NCBI GenBank assembly: GCA_022447585.1
Contig: JAKVAR010000002.1
Coordinates: 62,001-126,000, forward strand
Origin: Crocinitomicaceae bacterium
GTDB lineage: Bacteria > Bacteroidota > Bacteroidia > Flavobacteriales_D > Crocinitomicaceae
DNA: 64,000 nucleotides
Reading direction: 5' to 3'
The stretch's first letter is position 1. The number at the start of each line of letters is the position of its first letter. A program made the translations under genes and the position numbers. Shown here piece after piece: positions 16,925 through 26,902 of this stretch. The notes under the pieces were generated by a model, which was given only the letters and a program-made list of their open reading frames with translations, did no database searches and was not told the DNA's origin.

Positions 16925-17233
16925 CTATTTACTTGGATTCGTATTTCTTAAGTGAATTCGAAATGCAAGTAATGCGGGAAACCCTAAGAGGAAAATACAC
17001 GCCATAACTATTCCCTTCGTAGTTAGGTAAAATGATTTTACATTAACCATTTCATCCTCAGCATAACCTAATCCAATAAAATATGAAAGACTCAAAGGTG
17101 CATCAATCGTATATTCTTTAATCCCTTCCTGATAAACGATTTTACCATCAAATAAATTAATAGGAAACAAGAAGAACACCAATCCTAAAACAACTACCGT
17201 AACTATAAAAATCGAAATTGGTGTAATCTTCAT
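16925..17233 (-). CDS. Unknown two-helix membrane protein
   Basis: I do not recognise this 102-residue protein. It has an N-terminal hydrophobic segment (about residues 6-26), a polar middle ('GKIVYQEGIKEYTIDAPLSLSYF'), and a second hydrophobic segment (about 73-92) followed by a basic tail. It would place about 45 residues in the periplasm. It is divergent from the glycosyltransferase gene and separated from the rhodanese operon by a promoter region. Confidence 0.7.
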   Translation of the reverse strand: MKITPISIFIVTVVVLGLVFFLFPINLFDGKIVYQEGIKEYTIDAPLSLSYFIGLGYAEDEMVNVKSFYLTTKGIVMACIFLLGFPALLAFRIHLRNTNPSK

Positions 17234-17246
17234 TTATCTTGATTTG

Positions 17247-17277
17247 TTTGTTCAGTACGAAGTTACTTTTAATTTTA
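17247..17277 (+). promoter_or_regulatory. Promoter-like element before the glycosyltransferase gene
   Basis: TTTG at 17247-17250, 19 bases, then TAATTTTA at 17270-17277, one mismatch from TAnnTTTG. The ATG follows after 6 bases. The same TAATTTTAC variant precedes two other plus-strand genes (35581 and 47548). Confidence 0.45.
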
Positions 17278-17283
17278 CAAGAT

Positions 17284-18387
17284 ATGAAAGCAAAGCTAGG
17301 TTATCTATGTTCATCTGAAAGTTGGGGAGGATTAGAAATGAATCACCTGAGAAATGCTCAATGGATGAAAGAACTTGGGCATCAAGTTGTTTTCTTTTGT
17401 GTAAATAATAGTCCTATTTATCGCATTGCAGAAGAATTTGGTGTGGATACAATTACCATTGAAAAACACAAGAAGTACTTCGATTTTTCAAAAGCCAAAA
17501 CCTTAACAAAGCACATTAAATCAAATGAAATTACTCATCTAATTATTCGCTCCACTTATGATATGAGTATCTTGGCGTTCGTTAAATATAAATTAAAAGA
17601 CAAGATTCATACTTCGTATTTCATGGAAATGCAATTGGGAGTCCAAAAAACCAATCTATTACATACACTTCGTTTTAAGAAAATTGACCTTTGGTCTTGC
17701 CCATTGAACTGGTTAGAGAAACAAGTCAAAACCATGACTAAGTTTTCAAATAAGACCGTGGTTATTCCTTCGGGATTAGATTTGCTTCAGTTTTCCAACC
17801 TACCTAGCAAGGAAATATCAAGAAGAGAAATGGAACTACCTGAAAGTACATTGATTTTTGGTTTGATTGGTCGTTTTGACCCTCAAAAGGGCCAAGTTCT
17901 TTTGTTAAACGCCATGAATTTGGCTAAAAACAAAGATTTTTCGATAATCTTTTTAGGAGAGCCAACTTTAAATGAGGGACAAGATTACTACAAAGAGATG
18001 GAAGCTACAATTGCAACCCATGGCTTGAAGAATCGTGTTTTCATTCGTCCTTTCAGAAAAGATACCGCCACCTTCTATAATGCAGTGGACTTTCTTGTGA
18101 TGGCCACCAAAGCGGAAACATTCGGAATGGTAACCATTGAATCATTGGCATGTGGAACCCCTGTCTTAGGCAGTAATGCTGGTGGAACACCAGAAATTTT
18201 AAAGATGAATGAAGGCGGTATTCTTTTTGAAACTTTAAATGAATCTGATCTAGCCAAACAAATCGATTTTATAATAGATTCAAAAAAAGAGTTTGATTCC
18301 GACAAGCTTAAAGCAATGGCAAGCGTTTATAGCCATCACTCCATTTGCAGTCAAGTCGAAAAGGCTTTAAATATAACTGCTTTATAG
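17284..18387 (+). CDS. Glycosyltransferase family 1/4 (GT-B)
   Basis: This 367-residue GT-B enzyme has the C-terminal nucleotide-sugar domain of the Glycos_transf_1 family: 'FGLIGRFDPQKGQVLLLNAM', then the E-x7-E motif ETFGMVTIE and 'LACGTPVLGSNAGGTPEIL'. The N-terminus 'LGYLCSSESWGGLEMNHLRN' fits an acceptor-binding domain of the cell-surface-polysaccharide type. Acceptor and sugar donor cannot be told. I chose ATG 17284 (MKAKLGYL) over an upstream in-frame alternative start at 17239 that would overlap the promoter. The sensor kinase gene follows after 46 bases. Confidence 0.88.
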   Translation: MKAKLGYLCSSESWGGLEMNHLRNAQWMKELGHQVVFFCVNNSPIYRIAEEFGVDTITIEKHKKYFDFSKAKTLTKHIKSNEITHLIIRSTYDMSILAFVKYKLKDKIHTSYFMEMQLGVQKTNLLHTLRFKKIDLWSCPLNWLEKQVKTMTKFSNKTVVIPSGLDLLQFSNLPSKEISRREMELPESTLIFGLIGRFDPQKGQVLLLNAMNLAKNKDFSIIFLGEPTLNEGQDYYKEMEATIATHGLKNRVFIRPFRKDTATFYNAVDFLVMATKAETFGMVTIESLACGTPVLGSNAGGTPEILKMNEGGILFETLNESDLAKQIDFIIDSKKEFDSDKLKAMASVYSHHSICSQVEKALNITAL

Positions 18388-18433
18388 AGCCGGACAATCT
18401 TTCTGGTTTATTCTCGTTAAATTAGACGTTCAA

Positions 18434-19996
18434 ATGAATCTGTATTCCAAAAAGCAACGATGGAAAATCGCTTTATTGATTTTCGCTCTTCTCCTAGTAG
18501 GAGCATCTCTATTTGTTTCGAACAACATCGTTTCTAAGGTAGGAGAACGCGAGCGTGAACGTGCCCGCCAATGGGCGGATGCAATCAAGAAAAAGATAGA
18601 ACTTGTTCGTTTAACCAACAGTACATTCAGTCAATTAAGAGATAAAGAACGTGAAAAAATGACCTTATGGATTGATGCGACAAAAGAGGTTTCAAAGGCA
18701 ACACCGCTAGATCAAATACCAAATTACGATTTCCCATTAAAAATTATAAATGGAAACAAAGATATTCCTGTAATTCTGCTGGATAATCATAACCAAGTAT
18801 CTGGAAACATCAACCTTGATTTTGACACCAGTGATTTGAGATTAAGCTATCCAAATGCCAGCCCTAAAGAATTAAATAGATATTTTGAAGATTCGTTACT
18901 AGTGATGGCAAGGCAATGGCAAGAGAAAAACCCTTCATTCACAATTGAAGTATACGAGGGCCTATTTATGACATATTGCTATAACGACTCTAAGGGAATT
19001 GCTAAACTTGAAAACGAACGTGACTCGCTCATCAATGCTTTTAATGAAGACTTAATCAATAATGATGGATTGGTCCCAGTACTACTTATTGACAATAAAA
19101 CCAAAGAGATTGTGGGCACCAATATTGACGATTATACCTTCACAACATCAAATGTTAATGACTATATTTCTCAATTGAAGAAACAAAATGAGCCAATTGC
19201 CATTGATTTTAAAGATGGTAATTCAAGTACTTTGTATTTCGATGATAGCTCTGAATTAAAGCAACTTCAATACTTCCCATATATCCAATTTCTAGTTATT
19301 GGACTATTTGCCATCATTGGATACTTGATATTTAGCACATTTCGAAAAGCTGAACAGAATAAGGTTTGGGCAGGTATGGCAAAAGAAACAGCACATCAAT
19401 TGGGAACACCACTATCATCTTTAATGGCTTGGGTTCAGTTATTAGAATCACAAGGAGTAGATAAAATGGTTACTGTTGAGATGCAAAAAGATGTGGATCG
19501 TCTTGAAAAAGTCACTGATCGTTTTTCTAAAATTGGTTCAGGAGCTAAATTAGATGATAATGACATTTCAACAACTGTGAGTAGTGTCATGAATTATTTA
19601 CGCCCTCGAATTTCAGATAAAGTTGAGGTGACTTTAGAGATTGATAAAACGTTATCTGCTCTTCACAATGCGTCACTGATCGAGTGGGTTGTAGAAAACA
19701 TTGCAAAGAATGCTGTCGATGCCATGGAAGGAAAAGGAAAATTAGACGTGAAAGTTCATGGAACACCTGAATGGGTTTATATTGACATCAAGGATAACGG
19801 AAAAGGAATCCCATCGAATCAGATCAAGACCATTTTTGAGCCCGGATTTTCTACGAAAAAACGTGGCTGGGGATTAGGACTTTCTTTAGTGAAAAGAATC
19901 GTTAAAGAATATCATAAGGGCAATGTTTCCGTGCTCGAGTCCCAACAAAATGTCGGGACTACTTTTCGAATTTCGATTCCATCAAATATTTTGTAA
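18434..19996 (+). CDS. Orphan sensor histidine kinase
   Basis: This 520-residue kinase has two membrane segments (about residues 12-33 and 280-303) enclosing a periplasmic sensor of roughly 245 residues that I do not recognise as a known PAS, CHASE or Cache domain. The cytoplasmic part has the H-box ETAHQLGTPLSSLMAW with phospho-acceptor His321, N-box NIAKNAVDAM, G1 DNGKGI and G2 GWGLGLSL. The HQLGTPLSSL variant is a recurrent Bacteroidetes type. No response regulator lies next to it, so its partner is elsewhere. Its 3' end overlaps the convergent T9SS gene by 15 bases. Confidence 0.9.
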   Translation: MNLYSKKQRWKIALLIFALLLVGASLFVSNNIVSKVGERERERARQWADAIKKKIELVRLTNSTFSQLRDKEREKMTLWIDATKEVSKATPLDQIPNYDFPLKIINGNKDIPVILLDNHNQVSGNINLDFDTSDLRLSYPNASPKELNRYFEDSLLVMARQWQEKNPSFTIEVYEGLFMTYCYNDSKGIAKLENERDSLINAFNEDLINNDGLVPVLLIDNKTKEIVGTNIDDYTFTTSNVNDYISQLKKQNEPIAIDFKDGNSSTLYFDDSSELKQLQYFPYIQFLVIGLFAIIGYLIFSTFRKAEQNKVWAGMAKETAHQLGTPLSSLMAWVQLLESQGVDKMVTVEMQKDVDRLEKVTDRFSKIGSGAKLDDNDISTTVSSVMNYLRPRISDKVEVTLEIDKTLSALHNASLIEWVVENIAKNAVDAMEGKGKLDVKVHGTPEWVYIDIKDNGKGIPSNQIKTIFEPGFSTKKRGWGLGLSLVKRIVKEYHKGNVSVLESQQNVGTTFRISIPSNIL

Positions 19997-22900
19997 ATCC
20001 GTTTGTCTCATGGAGATAAACGATTTAATAATTTTCTCTCCTACACCTTCAACAGCTACATGTATTAAATATACACCTGATGAAACCGGAATACCTTTGT
20101 GATTTGTTAATAACCAGTCGATCGAAGTAATAGGCGAATCCTTTTTAAAGGACTTAACTAATTTTCCTTGTGTATTGAATATTTTAATCGTGCATCGCTC
20201 GGGAAGATTAGTAATCTTGACACGCGTGTCAATTCTATTTCTTTCATATTCAGAATAAGCATAGTATGGATTTGGTACCACATTAATAAGGTCAAGAGCA
20301 CTTGTTGCTTCATCTAAACTTCCAATTTGAGTCGCAATATCATCTGTATTCCAAGAGTACATTGGTAAACCTCCATTCGGTCCACCTGTGGGGTTTGTAG
20401 GGTTCGAGAAATGTTTGTATTCTTTATTAACTCGAAGTTTAATGGTTGCATCGTTTGAAAGTAAAAACTGCCCTTCAGCTAATAATGGATTACCTACCCA
20501 ACCAATGTTGGAGTAAAACTTCGTTCTAATAGCGGGATTCGACTGTGCATCCAAAATATAATTGTACGCCTCATTATTTCCATTTTCAGCATCCGATGGT
20601 ATATATTCAGGGAATTCTAATGATATGGCTGGATTCGCATCATTTATCAGTTTACTTTGATAATTAAATATGTAGAACGGGTGTTGACCTCCAAGTATCG
20701 GAGAACCATTAACATCTCTTAATCTACTAGACGGATTCCAAATCATATCCGATCCATTATCAGTAACTAAAAATGAATTCTCACCGAATGCAATATATAA
20801 TCGAGCTCCTGACTCCACATCAATTGCATATCCCGGAAACCACCCCATACCCGTACCGGTTCCATCTGGATCCCCATTCTTGTCTACACTTAAGCTCGCC
20901 CTTAAATCTCCAGCTTCAACACCTCCTACATTTAACACTGAAGACCTACCCAGTTCAATAATTGGACATCTAGTCCATTTGGAAGTATCACTTGTAAAGA
21001 CAACATCAACTGAAGGTAGATAACTAATTGCAGACGCATCTCTCGCTGTATTCTGGGCTCCACCTGCATAAGCGATTGGCGCATAACTAGCCGAATTAGC
21101 CGTTAATTTATGCGGTGCAATACCTCCATTCAAAATTGAACTCCAAACCTTTTCAGGATCTACTCCCAAATAATCAGCATAATTGCATGGATCAGTATAA
21201 TCGAGGTAATCGGGTGCAGCAGCATCTGTGCATGCATCATTGGATGGATCATTATCCCCTCCATAAGGATCATAAATACCAGATAAAACCCAATTTGTTG
21301 GATAGAACCCATCATCATCCTGAACTGCTGACAACCAACGCTTAGTGCTATCCTCAAATGTAATTGTTGCACTTAATAAATTCGTCGCTTGATCTTGTTC
21401 ATCATTGGAACCATCTGGTGTTTGCTTAAAGTAATTCACTTGATTTACTTGAACAGAAACACCCCATTGCGGTATTAATTGTTCATTAATGTTATTGACA
21501 GTGGTTTGCGAACTGACAGATTCCAATAGGCTCCCACCCTCATAATCATAGCGATTTATTACCCAACTTGCAGTATCACATCCATTCGTATTTGTTGGTG
21601 TATTGTCAGAAAAAATACATTCAAAATAACCGTCTTCCACATTAAGCGGATCAATTACCTTTACATTGATAGGCCCTGCTCCATTTTGATATATTGGATT
21701 ATCTAAATAACCATTTTTTAGAATTGATTCCTTTGAATCATTCGTTAATTCTAAAACATTTCCACCATTTCCATGACCATCCAAACGTCTAATTTGAGGA
21801 CCAGAACCATATTCCACCAATTGAATTGTCCCTTCAGCTTCAGGTGAAGGGTTGTGAGGAATAACCTCAATTATTTTAATTTCCCCTACTGGTGCTTTTC
21901 GACTAGCAATATAGCTTTTCTTTTGCCCATCAAGTGCATTCGGGTCTACTGGATCATACGTTTTATAATCGTTATATGCATAAGCAATTGCAACATAATA
22001 GTACTTTTTAAAATTAACTAATGATGCGTCCCCTTGAGCGAATAAATCCTCCGTTACTCTAAAACTATGCTGAACACCAACATTTTCACCGTCTACCATT
22101 TCACGTGGAATACTTGCCTGAACCGCATCATCAAATTCAAAATTGATAATTCGAGCAATATCGTCCTTAATATCACACTGAAATGCTAACCTCGCTTTAT
22201 TAGCATCATCTAAATCAGAAATCGACACAGTGTTATCTTCAACTTGAAATATTTGATAACCTTGAAACCTATAAAACTTATCACCATATTCTTCCGCAAT
22301 AAAAGGATCCTCTTCAATATACTGTTCTAGGTAATTATTTGAATTACTAGGATTAGATATTGTTAAAATCACTTCATTTTCAAGCTCTTGCGCATCAAGT
22401 TCAGGCGCATGAGGACCCTCTAGTACTTTAAAGCAATTTTCAAATAATGATTGTGCTTTATCATCCGCTCTTAAAAGAGCTTCGACAGAAGCAAAAGGGT
22501 CTCCACTTTGAGCTCTTGCCCAAACAACTCCAACCGTAATATTATTCACCGCTCCAGGTTTAAGAACGAAAGGTCCTGCCGATTGAACAAATCTTCTGTC
22601 ATTAGGAACATTCCCAGCTGTTTGCTCTGTCCAGGAAGGTTGAGGAATGCCACCAGTACCCCACCCCAAAGGATCCGTATCTCCTGGGAACATAAAATCA
22701 CATGGTACTGTTGGATCTGCATCTGGGTCTGACACATGTCCAGAACCTCCATAATAAAAGCGCGTTCCATCTTTCCAATATCCCTGCAGGTAGCTATAAT
22801 AATCAGCAGCATATTGAGGATCAGTTTGACTTGGATCAGCCCCATTTGTATTATTACTATAGTATAAGAAACGTCTCATACCAAAACGCTCGTTATCTAC

Positions 22901-24049
22901 AATAGTATCGCCATAACCAATACCGTTTAACGCTTCACCATAGCCAATACCAAATGCATTATCAATGCTATCATTATCTTGATATGGCCCTTCAAAGAAA
23001 TCAACTCCTACCGCCGGTGGACTATCTCCATAACCGAAATAACCTAAATTATCTCCATCGAAATTATCTCCATTATAATAGTAGGCTAAACCTCGATTTA
23101 CATCGCAACCAACAAAATCATCATTAGGATCTCCCAATGCTCCATCAGTAAAACAACCAAAATAAGTGTCATAAAGTGTTTGAGTTCCTCTATTGATTAA
23201 TTCATAATTATAGAACGTCATATTGTTGACCTCATCATTAGATGCAAATGAAAACGCTTGAGCACGAATTTCCATACCGATTGGATCCGCTCCCGTTTCG
23301 CTATGAATATTCCCTTTATCATTCATTACCCACCAATAGTTTAAATCACCATAAAGTGATACTCTTCTATCACTCTTACAATCTTTGGTTTTATTAATAT
23401 CATGCCAAGGATAATCACCATCCGTCCACTTATATTCACCATCATCATTTCGATCAAAAAAAGGAGCCAAGTAATAATCTTGTCCAAGAGAAACATCTCC
23501 ATGCGCTGGCCATTCCTTTATCATAGTTGGAACCTCATAATTAGGAAATAATTCGCTCTGAGTTGATGTTCCATTCGCGGCATCATCCAACCCTGCCTGA
23601 AACCATGAATCAAATTCCCTAATGGCATCCTGAGTTGTAACAAAGTGCTTGTCATACTTAGAACAATTCTCATAAGTCGTTTCAGCACCACCTTGGCTCA
23701 ATGGTCCAGTCCAATAATCTTGCCCTTGCCTGTACCTTAAAGCCGCCAATTTCAATTGACTGTTTGCATCAACACCTCCGAGCCATAAAGCTGATGTAAA
23801 TAGCGCCATAATACCTGAATTCTTGGGAACCTCATATTGAGATCGATTTTGACCTGGAACTTGCCAAAGATTTCCGGCAGTATGAATTAATGCATTAACG
23901 TTATTCATCTCCATATATGTCGATGTCGAAGGTGGGGTGCAATTTGCAGCCTTCTCATGAGACGTTTTGATTGGTTCATCTCCCACGTACATTTGGGCAT
24001 TTGCAACATTAAGTATTGCAAGACCTAATATGGTTAATAAGATTCTCAT
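19982..24049 (-). CDS. Large T9SS-exported surface protein
   Basis: This 1355-residue protein has a signal peptide (MRILLTILGLAILNVANA/Q) and a C-terminal type IX sorting domain: 'VVPNPYYAYSEYERNRIDTRVKITNLPERCTIKIFNTQGKLVKS', then 'IPVSSGVYLIHVAVEG'. The body is rich in Asp, Asn, Gly, Tyr and Trp and has no catalytic motif I can name; the N-terminal 'LWLGGVDANSQLKLAALRYRQGQDYWTGP' block is characteristic of a family of very large Bacteroidetes surface proteins. The extreme C-terminus is extended beyond the usual lysine-rich end, finishing SMRQTDLQNI. Export across the outer membrane and surface anchoring are inferred. Expressed alone on the minus strand. Confidence 0.88.
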   Translation of the reverse strand: MRILLTILGLAILNVANAQMYVGDEPIKTSHEKAANCTPPSTSTYMEMNNVNALIHTAGNLWQVPGQNRSQYEVPKNSGIMALFTSALWLGGVDANSQLKLAALRYRQGQDYWTGPLSQGGAETTYENCSKYDKHFVTTQDAIREFDSWFQAGLDDAANGTSTQSELFPNYEVPTMIKEWPAHGDVSLGQDYYLAPFFDRNDDGEYKWTDGDYPWHDINKTKDCKSDRRVSLYGDLNYWWVMNDKGNIHSETGADPIGMEIRAQAFSFASNDEVNNMTFYNYELINRGTQTLYDTYFGCFTDGALGDPNDDFVGCDVNRGLAYYYNGDNFDGDNLGYFGYGDSPPAVGVDFFEGPYQDNDSIDNAFGIGYGEALNGIGYGDTIVDNERFGMRRFLYYSNNTNGADPSQTDPQYAADYYSYLQGYWKDGTRFYYGGSGHVSDPDADPTVPCDFMFPGDTDPLGWGTGGIPQPSWTEQTAGNVPNDRRFVQSAGPFVLKPGAVNNITVGVVWARAQSGDPFASVEALLRADDKAQSLFENCFKVLEGPHAPELDAQELENEVILTISNPSNSNNYLEQYIEEDPFIAEEYGDKFYRFQGYQIFQVEDNTVSISDLDDANKARLAFQCDIKDDIARIINFEFDDAVQASIPREMVDGENVGVQHSFRVTEDLFAQGDASLVNFKKYYYVAIAYAYNDYKTYDPVDPNALDGQKKSYIASRKAPVGEIKIIEVIPHNPSPEAEGTIQLVEYGSGPQIRRLDGHGNGGNVLELTNDSKESILKNGYLDNPIYQNGAGPINVKVIDPLNVEDGYFECIFSDNTPTNTNGCDTASWVINRYDYEGGSLLESVSSQTTVNNINEQLIPQWGVSVQVNQVNYFKQTPDGSNDEQDQATNLLSATITFEDSTKRWLSAVQDDDGFYPTNWVLSGIYDPYGGDNDPSNDACTDAAAPDYLDYTDPCNYADYLGVDPEKVWSSILNGGIAPHKLTANSASYAPIAYAGGAQNTARDASAISYLPSVDVVFTSDTSKWTRCPIIELGRSSVLNVGGVEAGDLRASLSVDKNGDPDGTGTGMGWFPGYAIDVESGARLYIAFGENSFLVTDNGSDMIWNPSSRLRDVNGSPILGGQHPFYIFNYQSKLINDANPAISLEFPEYIPSDAENGNNEAYNYILDAQSNPAIRTKFYSNIGWVGNPLLAEGQFLLSNDATIKLRVNKEYKHFSNPTNPTGGPNGGLPMYSWNTDDIATQIGSLDEATSALDLINVVPNPYYAYSEYERNRIDTRVKITNLPERCTIKIFNTQGKLVKSFKKDSPITSIDWLLTNHKGIPVSSGVYLIHVAVEGVGEKIIKSFISMRQTDLQNI

Positions 24050-24144
24050 AATGTAGAGTTTATAAAGACAATTTAAGCAAAGGGAAAAATCTCTTTACGC
24101 ATAAAAAATCCAAATTTTGAATCAATTATACAAATCCGAAGATA

Positions 24145-25416
24145 TTACTTCTTTTCCAGTCTATTGACAAAACGAACCAATAAGGATGTAATATCTTGGT
24201 ATTCTAAAAAGCTAAGCTCCTCATACTCATCGAAAACATCATGGTAGTGCTTATTTGGTCCTCGTGTATAAATAAAGAATGCAGGAACATCTTGAAGTGT
24301 GAACCAATAATGATCAGAATTTGCTGACGGCCCTCTAACCTTAACTTCTTTCAATAAACCATCCTCTTTATTTATTTCCTGCAAAAGGGCAAATTCTTTC
24401 TCAAACGCGGTCCCATTAACAACGGTAATTCCATCTTCACCACTGCCCATGATATCAAGGTTCACCACAAATCGGATTTTCTTCAATTTTAAAATTGGAT
24501 TTTCAACGAAATATTTTGAACCGACCAGCCCAGCTTCTTCGCCACCAAAAGCAACAAACATAATGTTATAGTTAGATGGATTTTCCTTGAAATACTTTGC
24601 CATAGTAAATAGCATAGCAGTGCCTGAAGCATTATCATTTGCACCAGGGAAATATGTATATGCCCCCATGCGGCCTAAATGATCATAATGAGCAGTGAAT
24701 AGTATCGTTTTTGCACACTTTTTTTTAGATGGAATGTATCCTATTACATTTTGAGACTGGTAGTCCTTTAGAAATTTAGATTCAATATTTAGATTAAGAA
24801 CACCGGCTTTATTTATTACTGAGTCTTGAATTTGAAGGAAAGGAAAATAACGTTCATCTCGACCAACGGACCAGGTGAACTTATCATTGACTACTTCAAC
24901 AATTGGGACGTAATGAGCTAATTGCGGCGTAATTCCTTTTAATAGCTTGATCGTATCTTTACTTACTATCGTCATGTCAAAGACAAGAGCCTCATCTCCT
25001 ACTTGCTTATTGAGCATCTCAGTAACAATTGCACGCATCTCTTCAACATTTAAGGCTTGAGCCGCAGTAACTTCCTTTAAATGCAATTGACCCTTTCTTC
25101 CTACAGAACTTGGATCAATTGAAAAATGAACTCCTGGTATTAGCTCTTTTCCCTGATGACGTATAATCATATCACCTGGAAAAGTATTCACATCTAAATT
25201 GAAAGGCTGAAAATAAGACTGATCAAACGGTTTAACACCCAACTTTAAAAACTCCGACTTTAAAAATTCAGCCGCTATAGAATCTCCTTTATTCACATAT
25301 CCACGTCCATGAAATTCAGGAGAGCAGAGTTTTTCAGTAATTCTTCTTACTTCTTCAATTTGTCCGAAAGAAAAAGAACCAATAAGCATTGTAAAAATAA
25401 GAAAGAGACTACGCAT
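24145..25416 (-). CDS. Exported M28 zinc aminopeptidase
   Basis: This 423-residue protein has a signal peptide (MRSLFLIFTMLIGSFSFG/Q) and a peptidase M28 domain with a di-zinc site: His in FTAHYDHLG, Asp in GANDNASG, Glu-Glu in FGGEEAGLVGS, Asp in 'VVNLDIMGSG', and His in ANSDHYWF. A PA-like inserted region (about residues 80-200) lies before the catalytic domain. It would cleave N-terminal residues from peptides in the periplasm or outside the cell. The ATG overlaps the end of the upstream acidic-protein gene by 8 bases, so they form an operon. Confidence 0.9.
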   Translation of the reverse strand: MRSLFLIFTMLIGSFSFGQIEEVRRITEKLCSPEFHGRGYVNKGDSIAAEFLKSEFLKLGVKPFDQSYFQPFNLDVNTFPGDMIIRHQGKELIPGVHFSIDPSSVGRKGQLHLKEVTAAQALNVEEMRAIVTEMLNKQVGDEALVFDMTIVSKDTIKLLKGITPQLAHYVPIVEVVNDKFTWSVGRDERYFPFLQIQDSVINKAGVLNLNIESKFLKDYQSQNVIGYIPSKKKCAKTILFTAHYDHLGRMGAYTYFPGANDNASGTAMLFTMAKYFKENPSNYNIMFVAFGGEEAGLVGSKYFVENPILKLKKIRFVVNLDIMGSGEDGITVVNGTAFEKEFALLQEINKEDGLLKEVKVRGPSANSDHYWFTLQDVPAFFIYTRGPNKHYHDVFDEYEELSFLEYQDITSLLVRFVNRLEKK

Positions 25417-26146
25417 ACCTTCTATTCAAAACAGCCATAAACTCAATTACACTTTCCTCTTCTGAATCCCATTCATGTTCTGCCGCTAACTTAGTCACAA
25501 TTCCTTTCGCTTCATCCAGAGATGATTTGCTGTCTAAAGATTTAATTGCATCCGAAAAAGACTCACTTGAACCATCAAATAACTCATTGATATAACGTAG
25601 CTTTTCATTCAATCCGAATGCCCCAACCAGCGTATCAATTTTTGCCCCGTTAAACTGAGCATTTAAAGAATTGTCATCAACCTTAAAGCTATCTAAAAAT
25701 GATACACCTGCAGCTTGGGGTGGTTCCACATCTTTTAATTCAACAACTATTTTCTCAGCTACTTTCTCAACTGGCGTTTCTTCAATTACTTCTTCCTCAT
25801 TAGGACCTTCCTGAGTTTCTTCAATTGTTTTTGGGGCTTCAGCTGATTCTTCCATATTAAACATAGAAAAATCGATTGTTGGTTCTTCCACTGTTTCTTC
25901 AGGGGCATCATTTGGTATGTCAAACTCTTCTAATTCTTCAATTGCGACTTCTACCATTACACCTTTTTCAACAATTGAACTCTGCTCATAAGCCTTATAT
26001 TGAAGAATAATACTTCTCTCGTGAATCTTTCTAGTTAATAATTCAAGTTCAGCAAGCCCTTCTAGGTTTAATTCACCATTTTCAAGCTTAATAACCAATG
26101 ACTCAACTTCTTTAATCTGATTCTTGTAATTCTGTAAATTCTCCAT
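25409..26146 (-). CDS. Acidic coiled-coil protein of unknown function
   Basis: This 245-residue protein has three parts: an N-terminal helical region (about 1-55, 'QIKEVESLVIKLENGELNLEGL'), a low-complexity Glu/Pro/Thr-rich linker (about 65-145), and a C-terminal helical domain (about 150-245) with 'FNGAKIDTLVGAFGLNEKLRYINELF' and a run ending WDSEEESVIEFMAVLNRRYA. The pattern is familiar from conserved Bacteroidetes proteins without an assigned function. No signal peptide or membrane segment, so probably cytoplasmic. It is the first gene of an operon with the M28 peptidase (8-base overlap). Confidence 0.8.
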   Translation of the reverse strand: MENLQNYKNQIKEVESLVIKLENGELNLEGLAELELLTRKIHERSIILQYKAYEQSSIVEKGVMVEVAIEELEEFDIPNDAPEETVEEPTIDFSMFNMEESAEAPKTIEETQEGPNEEEVIEETPVEKVAEKIVVELKDVEPPQAAGVSFLDSFKVDDNSLNAQFNGAKIDTLVGAFGLNEKLRYINELFDGSSESFSDAIKSLDSKSSLDEAKGIVTKLAAEHEWDSEEESVIEFMAVLNRRYA

Positions 26147-26326
26147 CTCTTATTCTTATAAATCGACTTTTCAACATTTTCACGAAGTTGCTAACGAAGT
26201 GATAAATTATTGCCACTTAATAACGACTTTTATTATTCAAAGTTACCGAAAGAACAGTTGAATTTATTACTACTCAAATTGTTTTTGTCTAAGGTCATTT
26301 GTTGATAACCTAAAAATCGAATAAAT

Positions 26327-26902
26327 ATGTTTTTGGAGCACTTTCCGGATGAGTTTAAAAATCATGGTTGGATTGAAGTGATCTGTGGGTCAATGTTTTC
26401 TGGTAAAACAGAAGAATTAATCCGTCGTTTAAAACGCGCTCAATTCGCAAACCAGAAAATTTTACTTGTTAAACCCAAAGTCGACGATAGATATCACAAA
26501 AGCAATGTAGTAAGTCACCAAGGGAATTCTTTTGATGCCATTTGTGTTGAAAATTCAAAAGAAATACTATCAATTTGGCGCAAAGAAAAAGTAGTAGCAA
26601 TTGATGAAGCACAATTTTTTGACGAAGAAATTGTATCCGTTTGTAACGAGCTTTCTAAAAAAGGTGTTCGTATAATTATTGCCGGGCTAGATATGGATTT
26701 TAAAGGTGTTCCATTTGGACCTATGCCTCAATTACTTAGTATCGCTGAATATGTAACAAAGGTTCACGCCATTTGTGTATCTTGTGGTAATCTTGCGCAA
26801 TTCTCTCATCGAACTGTGGCAGGAAATGAACAAGTTCTGGTTGGCGCAGTGGAAGAATACAAACCACTTTGCCGATCTTGCTACAATAAAATTGGACATT
26901 GA
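26327..26902 (+). CDS. tdk: Thymidine kinase, type II
   Basis: This 191-residue enzyme phosphorylates thymidine to dTMP in pyrimidine salvage. Walker A is GSMFSGKT at residues 21-28, Walker B VVAIDEAQFFD carries the catalytic Glu, and the structural zinc site uses two CxxC pairs, 'CVSCGN' and 'CRSCYN'. The lasso segment 'AICVSCGNLAQFSHR' is typical of type II kinases. Length is normal. The stop TGA overlaps the TTG start of the MurF-Alr gene in TTGA, so the two are translationally coupled. Confidence 0.95.
   Translation: MFLEHFPDEFKNHGWIEVICGSMFSGKTEELIRRLKRAQFANQKILLVKPKVDDRYHKSNVVSHQGNSFDAICVENSKEILSIWRKEKVVAIDEAQFFDEEIVSVCNELSKKGVRIIIAGLDMDFKGVPFGPMPQLLSIAEYVTKVHAICVSCGNLAQFSHRTVAGNEQVLVGAVEEYKPLCRSCYNKIGH

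Noticed and set aside
18388..18433. Wobble-paired hairpin between the glycosyltransferase and kinase genes
   Set aside because: The stem depends on G-U pairs and has no T tract, so it is not supported as a terminator.
20773..23000. Several short plus- and minus-strand frames inside the 1355-residue T9SS gene
   Set aside because: They are shadows of the long gene, are rich in His or Gln from its Asp and Gly codons, and have no start signal or known motif.
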